Shown here: piece by piece, positions 24,732-35,900 of the stretch
Layout: each line of letters opens with the position of its first letter
Position numbering within the stretch: the first letter of the stretch is position 1
Assembly: GCA_020284085.1 (NCBI GenBank)
Contig: JACEVL010000696.1
Location: 80,001 to 144,000 of the forward strand
Direction of reading: 5' to 3'
From: Aporrectodea caliginosa
Taxonomy: Eukaryota; Annelida; Clitellata; Crassiclitellata; Lumbricidae
DNA: 64,000 nucleotides
Program-made: the position numbers and the translations under genes
The notes under the pieces: generated by a model
Database searches by the model: none
What the model was told of the DNA's origin: nothing
Seen by the model: the letters and a program-made list of their open reading frames with translations, nothing else

Positions 24732-27700
24732 TTAGTCAGGTGAATTTTGTATTGTAGCATATACGTTCTTTTCCAATCTATCTGTCATATTTAACTGCAT
24801 GTACGTCGGAGGTGTTAGTGAATCCTGAGGAAGACTCTGGTCTCTAACATTCTGCTCCTCAGTTTTCCTGAAATTATTTTAAAATGCAATATTATTGTTA
24901 TCCATGCAGTTATAGAATATATTCTACTTTTTAACTAATTAAAATTAACGAAGCTAAGTATTTGAGATATATGTTCCTTGTTGTCTCTAGTAATAAGATA
25001 ATTCAGATACAAGAAGTACCTATCTAAACTGTCAATGATTTTCAGAGTTTTGCTTTATGGACTGAAGGCTCTTTAATTATACTAAAATGAAAAGTGCAAA
25101 TTATTGCGTATTGCCTGGAATAGTAATAAAAATAATCATCAATTAACATTTAATAATCAGCCTATTCGTAGCAGAGCTAAATTCAGCAATGGCATAATTA
25201 CTCTTTTCATTTGGTTTTTCACCCGTAGCTGTAACGTTTTCTTCTTATAAATTATTATTCGTGTAATGAGGCGTCTTTCGTAAAATGTACTAAATGGACG
25301 AACGCTAAGATTTTAATTGACAGCAGAATTCACGCAATACATCGGAATTCGAATGTCACAATCAACGTAGCGTAATCATTCGAATATTTGCTTCAAAAGA
25401 TTTATTTGATATTTACCATAACAATATCGGATCAGGTAGGCTTATAGATGCATAGGATATTGAATATTGGTATAGACCCTACCTTGCATTTCTTCGACGA
25501 CGAATGATGATAACGATGATGACTATGATGATGATTGCGATTACCGGCACTCCGATCCCAATAGCAATACCTGCGCAAGATTACAGACAAATCGTAGGCG
25601 AAATATACTGCATAATTATACACAATAAAATTGGCAAAGATTATGAGGTAAATGAAATGGCAGATAATTACTAATGATATCGTTAGAGTAGAAATTTTAT
25701 ATCGTGATGGAAATATAAACCAAACCATTTGGAACAATTTTTCGTTCCTCTGGCTTTCGAAAAGCTTGGCCGAACATGGGCGCCGTCTGCATGTCCCTGA
25801 TCACCGACATCGGGAGACTTTTAGCTCGTGTGTCAGGAGACCAACGCGTGACCACATACTTGTTCCAACGTATTTCGCTAGACATACAACGCTTTAACGC
25901 GGTTGCAATCTGCGGCACATTTGCCAGCCTCCTGCCCGAGCCCGAGGAGTTCTAATCGTTCCAGACTTTTAACAATTTAATTAATCTTGAAGTCCCTGAG
26001 GGATCAGGTTTAACTCGGGACAAAAACATTTAAAACTATATTCGAAAATAATAATATTATATGTAGGCCTATTATATATCGCCCGAGTCATATGCAAGAA
26101 AACAGACACAGTCAGACAAGACTTAATCGGTAGCCAATACCTAAATTAATTTATATAGGCATTAAATGAGGCGTCTTTTTGTTAGCCTTCCTAGCAAAAG
26201 AGCGGCATAAGTGATTATCAAACTGATCTTAACAAGTTCCTTTTCAAGTGTATGCTGCACGGAGCCAATGCAACAGAACGCATATGCAATGAAAAATTGT
26301 TCCAAGAGAGCGCTACAACGCATGAAAACGGCTCGATAAGCTCAAGTTGGTGTTTGGAAAAGCCTCATCTGCTAATTTTCCATAGACAACGTAATTCGCT
26401 TTTTACGGAGACGATTCCTTGCTTATAATTCCAATGACGTACGTTTAACGTACAAAATTAGACCTCTAGTAAGACACAATAATTATTATATGAACTATCT
26501 TGCATAATACGGATGAGATGAGCATTATGGACACAATTTTTAAAGCTCCCATTCAGGTTTTATTATATAATATTTTCGGGTTTGAGAGTATGTGATCGAA
26601 GGATGAGCTCTAATGTAAATACAAATATGGTAGCGGTCTTATTTTTTTAAACCTCTATTAATAAAAACAACATTACTGGAGAGAAGCAGACACGTTTTGT
26701 AAAGGACTTCGGTTTTCTTAAGCGCTCTGTCTTTGATGTTCTGAATAGGTGTCCTTTGATAAGCAAATGTAACAATTATCAACACCTTCGTGAAATTGAA
26801 ACGGGTTCTATATAAATTTCAAGATACATAAATATAGGCATACAGACCTATGGCCATGGCCAACGACGTTTGCCTTGATGGATCACTTTTACCCTGTGTA
26901 AGGAAAGGGCTGCTTGCTTCCACTGCCACTCCGTTTGAAATCGTAGAACCAGAAGTTGATGTACTACTCTGTAACGTCAAGCGACGCCGTGTTGTGCCAG
27001 ACGTAGTCGTAGACCAAGTATTTCCAATGACTAAAATAATAGGATCAAAGGTCATTGCTAATTGTATTGCTGAGAAAGTTGAATTGACTTTACATTAAAC
27101 TCTGAATCTTTAACTTTATAATCCAAATTTTACAGTGCATTATGCTGGTTGGATGTCATGATCGGCTTAGTGTCATTTTGAGATTCAACAACATGCAGCA
27201 AAATCAAAGAGAGATAGCCTAATTTGTTCAGTGATGGCTAATGTGCATATAGGCCTAACTCGTAACATTTTCATGGAGATTACGATCACGATTACGAAAA
27301 CAACAGTGTGGTATATAATTATAAGAGATTAATAAGCTCTACTGCATTGTCGTCAGGAAGCATCGTGTGCATACTTCAGCGACATACAAATATTATAAAT
27401 TAATTAGAGACAGAAGCGTGTGAAGAACTAATGTCTGAACACCACAAACAGTTGTTTAGGTAATCGTTTAGATTTTAGAGTTGATGTAAAACCCGTTCTT
27501 GCCTTGACACACGAATAGTGACAAATAACTACAGTTCCAATCTCTCCAACTTAGAAAACCTTCAATAGCGTCCGTGATGATACAGGTGGGAGCGGGGTCG
27601 TTTGGCTGATCAGATTTCCACAGCGTGAAAGTAACATCAGACGACAACCCAGTCACTGAAATCAATCCACCTCCAACACATTAATATCTAATGCAAATTC

Positions 27701-30700
27701 AATAAAAAGTGCAACTTCGAACTGCCGTCAATCTTGATATGAGTAGGCCCTACCTCTCTAATTCGAATAGGGCCTATATACACAACGTAATTCAGAGGTT
27801 GGAGCACTTCGCATTTTCGCCGATCCAAGGTGAGTACAGCAAATATTATCGTACTAATCATGGTAATTTATTGTTTTTGCGCTGTAAATTATTTTATGTA
27901 GAATAATTTAAAATAGGAGTTGGATTATTGACAATAACTCTTGCCTCAGTAGAAGTTGGATTGATGAAATAATTCTTGCTTAAGTAGAAGATGGATTAAA
28001 GAAGAAATTATTCTTGCTTAAATAGAAGCTGGATTGATGAAAAATATTTCTTGAGAAAATATTAGGTGGATTAATGACAGTTATCCTGGACATTGGTATT
28101 GAAATACCATGAATATAAATTATTTAGACAGCAAAAACGATAAATTACTCTGATTAGTCCGATAATTTTTGCTGTACTCACCTTGGATCAGCGAAAATGC
28201 GAGCGCCTCTGACAAGTCTTTCTTGAAAAGACGCTATATAACAATGTGATTACAGTTGCAATTAAAATCAAGTACTGTAATAAGTTTATAGATGAAAGTA
28301 GTCAGGGTAATTAATATGACATCATATTATGGGCTTAGGTCAAATCTTATGTTATTATGGTTCCGATGATTCGCATCTTCTCATTGGTAGTAGGCCCTGT
28401 GGCAAAAGATACACAGTGCTTTATTACGTCGCGAATGAATATGAAAAGTATGCATGTCTACCTGCATTTTGCCAACTCCACTGGCTGTGTCGTAGTCCAA
28501 CCCAAAGTGGATCGGGGGCAATCTTTCCTCGAAGACGAGAAATGTAGTCGAACGACGCCAAATCGCCACTGTTTGCGAGACATGAGTTTCTGGCGCTGAA
28601 CCAGGGCAATTGTTTATCATACTTCACATAGCAGCGATCTCCAATGTAGAATGCTGTCTGTCCTGTGCCGTTTGTACAGACACCTGAACATAATATAATT
28701 TGTATTAATAGGCCTATTGCATTATTCTCAAATATATAGCGCCTTTCAAGAAAGACTCGTAGGAGGCGCTCTACGCTCTGAGTTATGTTGTGCGTACTCG
28801 AATTACGGAGATCGTGATATTTAGGATGAAGGTCACAGAGATCTACAATTCAGTTCGACATTACAAGTTTTATTGAATTTGCATAAGATATTGATGTCGT
28901 GGAGGTGAACTGATTTCAGTTACTGGGTTGTCGTCTGATAATATCCATTCACGCTATAGCCAGCCTGCATCATCACGGACGCTGCCGAAGGTTTTTCAAA
29001 CTGGAGTGATAGGAACTCTAGTTCTTTGTCACCATTTGTGTGTCAAGGAAAGAACAGTTTTTATATCATGCTAAAATCTAAAAGATAACTTAGGCAACTG
29101 TACGTGGTAGACAGACATTTGTACTTCAAACGCTTCTGAAAGTTGTTTAATGGTTATTCATCAATTAGCAAATCAAAAACACAATACACAGACGATTAAC
29201 GCTGATATCAAACACATGAACACTTTAACAGCTTCATCGTTTATAGCATAATGTAATGTCTGTTTACTTTATTTTATATATTTTATTTGATCATTTAATA
29301 TATTTATAATACAAATATGATATCAAGCCACAAGATGCTAATCGCTCTAACAGATGAACGATTTGTTTAGAAAAATGTCGATACTTCATTTATTGATTTT
29401 GCTAGCACAATACTCGATATACTTGCTGTTCGTTTACCTTGCGGAGTTGGATAATAGCAGATGTAAGAGAATATGTTGGTTGGCAGTGCTGTGAATGCAG
29501 TTATCCTCGTTGATGTTACTGATACATAGGCGTAACTTCTGGCATATTCTCCTTGTGACTGTATCTCTAATGGTAAGAAAGCGATCACCGATGCAAATTA
29601 TTTATGAAACTTTTTCACATAGATTAGTAATAAATTGATATTATAAATGATACTATAACCCGCCTATAGCGCAGAGTCTATTTTTCAAGTATTCGATAAT
29701 TTAAATGCCGAGGTTGGTATATATTATAGGAAACCACAACTATGTTTGGCATATATGATATCCAATTTTATTTGGAATAACTGCATTGGTTACCCATACG
29801 AAAACGCATTGAGTTTAAGATCGTAATGCTTATGCGCAATTGCCTTGAAGGCTTTGCTCCCCATCTTATCTTAGACAGCCATGCATCTCGGTTTCTTCCA
29901 ACCCTGGCTATAGATTTCTTCACTGTGATTTCCTTGTTGACCTGGTTGTCTCGCCACGACCCGAACTCCCGCAGCTCAGGATAGAAAATTTGCTATTGTT
30001 GTCCCATCATTCTGAAACAATCTGCCTTGTAACCTGCGACTTGAAGTCCTTGGACTTTCTTTGCCTAATCCCTGCAGCACTAGAAATCCATTATATTTTA
30101 TCGTGGCTTGTTTTAGGTCCGGAATGCCCCCGTATTTGTTTCTCCTAAAGAGGGTAACCATGTATAAATTTGTGCTCTGTAGGCTATAGTTCCTAGGTCA
30201 ACGTTGGAGAACTAAACAATATGGTGCAATACAAATAGCTACTTATAGCGCGTTTTAATAAAACAAGTCATTCACAAAAGCGCGTTTCGTTACATTCGTA
30301 GTCATAGTAGGCCTACAACGAGAAGAGATGAGTTTTAAATTTTGATTTAAATTGAGCAACATAATTATGTGCATTGACGAACTGAAGTTGGAAGGCTGTT
30401 CCATTCTTTGGGTACTGAGACCGAGAAGGCACGGTTACCAAACTTACAGTTTGTGCGAAGCACAGTAAAATCTCCTCGCGTGGACGATCGGAGTCCTCTA
30501 GCATTGGAGGCAAGATATGACGTAAAAGTTGTCCAGACGGAATAAATTTATAGGTGCCGACTGGACAAAATAGAAATTATCTTTCTTTCAAGTTGCACGT
30601 CACCATATAAGTTGATTTTAAAATGCTGTAATAGATCGCTAAATGTTAACTGTTATCCAATTACCTGTTTCGTAATATTTGCTTCCATCCAACCACATCC

Positions 30701-31235
30701 AGTTGACAGGATTGCTATTGAAAGCCTTCGCACCAATCCATATCCCTGCATTCCGTTCATCCTCAGTGGTGAAATTACGGACAGCTGCTTCGAAGCTTCT
30801 TTGATGTTCTGGCGTATCGACAATTGGCAGCGTTGAACTGAATTCTTTGCATCTACCTTGTGCGTCTGTCCAGTTTCTTGCAACATTAGGATCCGGTCTT
30901 ATATAGCATACATCTCCCAAACAAAACTGATTCAGTGACGGCAACATTGATTGCGTATTCACTGCAGAGATGTACCCTAAAAGTCCATTAAACTTAAACG
31001 GATTATTGACTAATTATTAATTCTCATTTATATCATGAAGAAAGGACCCGCTATATTTCAAAGAATAGCGAACTATCTTCCGTTCATTTCCTTAGGCTCG
31101 AGTGCCTATTTGAAAACCAGTAAGCGCCTTAGAGATGAATGATAGTATTACGCCCATTGCATATCATAGACTAAAAAGAAGGAAAATTGTAACTGTGAAA
31201 CACTCACCAAATATGATACAAGCTGGTAAAAGCAT
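24732..31235 (-). CDS. Lectin receptor gene 3: two-CTLD receptor with ITAM-like tail (type B)
   Basis: Exons in transcript order: 31235-31208 (start), 30976-30665 and 29566-29438 (CTLD1), 28683-28462 and 27655-27503 (CTLD2), 27030-26848 (Ser/Thr-rich stalk), 25570-25483 (membrane span), 24867-24732 (tail, TAA). The frame closes at 416 residues. The codon equivalent to gene 2's first ATG is GTG here (31257-31259), so translation must begin at the second, conserved Met (MLLPACIIFG), giving a short signal peptide. CTLD2 has QPN and WRDWNC. The span is GIAIGIGVPVIAIIIIVIIV with no charged residue, followed by RRRR. The tail carries YMQLNMTDRLEKNVYATI: two YxxL/I motifs 10 residues apart, within a loose ITAM spacing. 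The CTLD2-to-stalk donor is GC. Surface signalling is inferred from the motif. Confidence 0.82.
25791..25955 (+). pseudogene. Possible transposon-derived coding fragment
   Basis: A 54-codon frame (DIGRLLARVSGDQRVTTYLF, then QRISLDIQRFNAVAICGTF) resembles, from memory, the C-terminal part of proteins encoded by invertebrate retroelements. It is short and isolated, lying opposite to receptor gene 3 in its membrane-stalk intron. Family uncertain. Confidence 0.3.
27793..28211. mobile_element. Small inverted-repeat element (MITE)
   Basis: Left and right ends, read inward, both start CAGAGG and share about 45 bp including CGCATTTTCG, GATCCAAGGTGAGTACAGCA and ATTATCG. The interior holds three or more imperfect copies of a ~42-bp unit (GAAGATGGATTAAAGAAG type, 27915-28080). 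CAGAGG ends recall hAT elements, but the 8-bp flanks do not match. It lies in the CTLD2 intron of receptor gene 3. Confidence 0.7.
30230..30560 (-). pseudogene. LINE reverse-transcriptase C-terminal fragment
   Basis: The minus strand reads ARGLRSSTRGDFTVL, then FGNRAFSVSVPKEWNSLP, the conserved C-terminal block of CR1/L2-type LINE proteins. The remainder of the C-terminus is shifted, and an AAAACGCGCTATAAGTAGC tail follows. It lies in CTLD1 intron sequence of receptor gene 3. Confidence 0.7.
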
Positions 31236-31259
31236 CTTAACGCAAAATGTGAAATTCAC

Positions 31260-32169
31260 ACTGATACGGAATGCCGTAATACACACAATAAAGGAAGTAG
31301 AAATGTAAATACTTTATAAATTACCCTATCTATTTAGATCCCACGAAGCCACAAGCCGATATTCGGCAGTTCATATATTGCTTGTGGCTATAAAGCATCT
31401 TGTCGTGTCACCTTGTCACCTTGTGCCGTCGATTCGTTGAATCCTATCGGCTGCCAAAGTCAGCCTTCTCACCAGAGGAAGGCAATGGCAAACCACCTCT
31501 GTACTTTTGCCAAGAAAACTGTCATGGAAAGCACGAACTTGTCGTGTACGCGTAGGCTTATGCGCGACCTATCACCCAGACGACTCGCTCTGATTCACAC
31601 GAGCTGCAGATCAACATTGATATTCGGCAGTTCATATATTGCATGTATTCAGTAGATCAGCTTTAACAGTTAATAGGGTTCACGAAAAGGTGATGAATTA
31701 AGGGTGGCTTAAACATAAATTATGTGAAATTAATTAGCAATAATATTACTGATACAGAAACCATCTCAGAAGAGGCTCAAACCTGCACACTCTGCATTAC
31801 AAGGCGATCGCTCAGTTTCAAACGAATGAATGAATGAATGAATGAATGAATGAGCGAACGAATGAATCTAAATTGTGACATTTGTGGCGCAAGACACCGG
31901 AACTGATATCGCGGCCAAATTCATTGATACTATTGACCGGAGAATTCGTAGCTCAAATTTTTAATATTATATTTTTGAAACAACAACGTCGAAATTATAT
32001 ACACATTGGACTGTACAGTGTACAACGCTGCCGGATATATAATAATTACACAGTTCCAGCTTTAAATGTTTAACAAGAAATTTAAAAATCAATATAGACA
32101 ATCTAATCACTGGTAGTAGTGAAATTTGATCAACAATTTAAAAGCTATGTGACATCCTTTATCTCATAA
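31260..32169. other. Spacer between receptor genes 3 and 4
   Basis: Begins with the upstream flank of gene 3. Near 31440-31530 a stretch (AGGAAGGCAATGGCAAACCA) looks like a common dispersed-repeat segment, low confidence. (GAAT)n lies at 31826-31868. From 31770 it is a paralogous copy of 24170-24610. No gene seen. Confidence 0.45.
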
Positions 32170-32955
32170 CCCTCGGGCTACCAGGGGGGGTGGTTACCAC
32201 CCACCTACGTTTTTATGCATACATTTTTTTCATATGGAATATAATTTTTACATTTTAGGTAGCTGTAGCAGAATAACTGGGTCACATTTTGAGGTAAACA
32301 TCATGGTGGTATCTCACGCCATTCAAAAGTTATACCCGATATACCCGAGGTACCAGGGGGTGGATACCACCCACTTAGTTTTTTGACTATAGAGTATTCA
32401 TTTTTCTTTGTGGAAGAGAAACAAATATACCATACTGTAGAGGGAATGCAGGGCTACATTTGCTTCCTTACATATTTGTCTTTTGAACACTGGAAGTGAT
32501 CAAAATAAATAATAATACGCGATATCTGGCTGAAAATGGCTGAATGCAGCATCACAACGTAAACCGATATAGCTGCGTGCCTTTATATTTCGCTACAACT
32601 ATGGACTGGTTTATAGGCTATTGTTACAAATGAAGCATCATTATGTTTAAAATGTTCTTGGATACATAAATCAGTTTCAAAACACACATAATCTTATATT
32701 TGTTTATCCAAAAAGTAATAAATGTACGCAATAATATAAAATATCGCTAATTATCGATTCCTTTGTTAAAAATGATGTAATTTTGAGGTTCCTTCACATA
32801 ATGTACAACTAAATATACCATTCTGTTCAGAAATGAATGCTGAATCTATTGCTGTATTACAATAATGATATGTGAAACCAAACGCGAAATCCAGGGGGGT
32901 GGTAACCATCCCCTTGGTAGCCAGTGTTATAAAAAAAACCTCGGTAGCCTGAGGG
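32170..32955. mobile_element. piggyBac-like non-autonomous element, TTAA target
   Basis: The ends are inverted: CCCTCGGGCTACC on the left, GGTAGCCTGAGGG on the right (12 of 13 match). The right flank is TTAA (32956-32959) and the left flank is ATAA (32166-32169). The homologous, uninterrupted site downstream of gene 3 reads CTCTTAAGTTCGCAC (24612-24626), so the target was TTAA. CCC ends with a TTAA duplication are piggyBac hallmarks. Internal GGGTGG...CCACCC motifs repeat near 32190, 32350 and 32895. No transposase in the 786 bp. Confidence 0.85.
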
Positions 32956-32981
32956 TTAAGTTCGCACAAACGTCATTAACA

Positions 32982-35900
32982 TTAAGCGTCAGACATATGA
33001 ATATGCGTTGCATATGACGACAGTTCGCTAAGGTTCACATCAGGTGAACTTCCTATCGTAGCATATACGTTATTTTCCAATCTATCTGCCATATTTAACT
33101 GCATGTACGTCGGAGGTGTTAGCGAACTTTGAGGAAGGCTGACACTTTGGTCTCTCCTAGTCTGCTCCTCAGCTTTCCTGAAATAATGATTTGAAATGCA
33201 ATTCTTATGCACGAAATTATAGAATATAATGGAATTGTGTTATCTAATTAAACTTAAAGTACTTGTAGTTAAGTAAACAATAAAATATTATTGTCTCTAT
33301 AAATTGCCGTAAACATATTTAAATGAACATTCAGATACAAAAGTTTCGATCTAAACTATTCCTGATGCTTTAGTTTGGGTAAACTATATATATTAAAAAA
33401 TCAAAATCATGTAGGCTTTGCACTAAAGTGTGAACAGAAAAACCTTTGATTAGGCCTATGCATTGCCTAGCTTAGGCATGATCAGGAGCAACAATTAATA
33501 TATAGTTAATTCGACTCGGAGCTAATTCAGTACAATATCCCTTTCCGACAAAATTCCGCTTATTCTTTGGTTTCTCTCCGGTTGGCAATAACTTTTTGCC
33601 CCGTATTATTTATGAGGTGGAACCGGTGTTGTAGGTGTAGGCCTACTAAAATAAACTACGGACCAGATGACTAAGAACATGATTGCAGTTGCGGAAGGTT
33701 TTACTGAAGGCAACAACATTCAATTGCCTCAGAACACCATAAACGAATCGTTGTCATTAACAGTTTTTACTCGATGCTCACTAAAATGACATAATCTTTG
33801 GATGCACATATATATAGGAAATTGAATATTGATATACCTGTTGTTTCTTCTACGACAAATAACGATAACGACGATGACTATAATGATGATTGCGATTACC
33901 GGCACTCCGATCCCAACAGCAATACCTGGGCAAGAATGCAGACAAAAATGCAGGCGAACGATATAGAAAGGACACAAATGAAACTGTCATAGGAGAATAA
34001 TAATTATTCCTCACAATCAGACAAAAATTATGATGAAAGAAATGACAGAAAAATATTAAAATAATAACTGAGCGCGAAGTAAACAATTGAACCGTTATGA
34101 GACACATAATCTACTGCTTTCTAAACGGGTTTTATCGTTTAACTGTAGAGGCGTGCTTACGCCTAAAATTAATTATGTCACTCGTTGGTGTACCCCTATC
34201 TTACTTATTGCAATATGGTATGGGCATCTACTTATGACTCTAGACTACGGAGATTAATTCTATTGCAAAAACGTGCAGTTCGTATCATTGCGGGAGTTCC
34301 AAGGTGCGTTCATTCTGGACCACTATTTACTGACTTGAAGCTACTTAAACTAGAGCAGATTCGAAGATTACAGATTGGCCTATTTATGTACCGCTATGAA
34401 CATGGTTTACTTCCAGCATGTTTTAAGGGACTTTTTCATCTAGGATCCGATGTTCATACTCACTACACCAGAAACTATAACTCTTATCGCCCCATAATTA
34501 TACGCACACACTAATACTCGCTTATTCTCCATAAAATCTGTCGACCTAGAACATGCTTCCCTCTCACATACGTTGTGCCCTCCACCTACGGCACTTTAAA
34601 AAATGCTGCATGCCTACCCGATTAATGGAAATTAGCTATAACCTACCCTGCCGGATATTCTTTTTCACTGTTAGTTAAGGTTTTCGGTTTTTTATATTTT
34701 CATAGTGTTTTGAATCGAGTTAATCATTTACTGTGCAATATATACTATACTGTTTGCATTGCTGTACGGAACTTGATGCTGCACTGTTTATCAAGGATTT
34801 AGCTAATTCATATGTCTGAAATGTTGTTCTAGGTGTCCCTAGTTAGCGGGATCTTGATCCCTTTTGGGACTCCTCTTGCGGCCAATCCTGGTATTTTATG
34901 TTGAAATGTTATGTGTTTTGATTTGGCTTCAATAAAAGAGTTTTGATTTGATTTGATGATGCGGGTTAAAGGTGCGATTTTTAAATCGTAGCCTTTCTGC
35001 GACCTTTCAGATTTCGGTGTAGGCCTATAAAGTTTAGGGTTCAAGTGTAACTGGTCGAAAGACGAGTTCTACTGGCATCGTACCGAACTTATTTCACCAA
35101 ATCTCTATCAGTAAAATTTTTATTTAGGCCTAGTTTTTAATTTAATATGCGAGAACGAGATATGAGACAAAACATGCTTGGACATTCATAATTTTAAAGG
35201 TTTTCGATTTTCTTCAGTGTTTCTATCTGTGATGTTTTGAATACCATGATAAGCACCAATTATCAACACCTTACGGTATACGCAAGAGGTGTTAAATAAA
35301 TTTAAAGATACATAATTGCATGCATACACACCTATCGCCATTGCCAAGGCCTGCTTCGGTGCATCATTTGTACCATTTAGATAGGAAGGGTTGCTTGTGT
35401 CAACTGCATCTCTGCTTGAAGTCGCAGAGGTCAAAAATGATCTAGGCTTTGGTGAACTAGACATGGGTGAAGCCGTCGAATATGCAGCTAAGTTGGATTC
35501 CACGCCTGCGCACAACATCAATTTAAGAGAAAAAACGATTTCATGCATACATCTCTTCCAACGTCATGTTAGACAATTGAAAAACACGTAATAATAATAA
35601 TGTAATCTAATATAAAATTATTGTAATAATATTACAATAACTATATTATAGTGACTTCTAATGCAATGTATTAGGGTCTGTAAAAATAACTTCAAATATA
35701 ACGTATTATTGGCTAGGCCTAATATGAATGTAGCGTAATAATTTTTAATGCAACTTATGTATGTCATGCCATATCAATCAATGTATTTTCATCTAATTTT
35801 GGTCTAATTTATATAATATTGTCAATCTTATTAATTTTACTTGATCTATCGAAGTGATGCAAATTGAACTAATTTAGATCTGGATATGAAGTGTTAGCGA

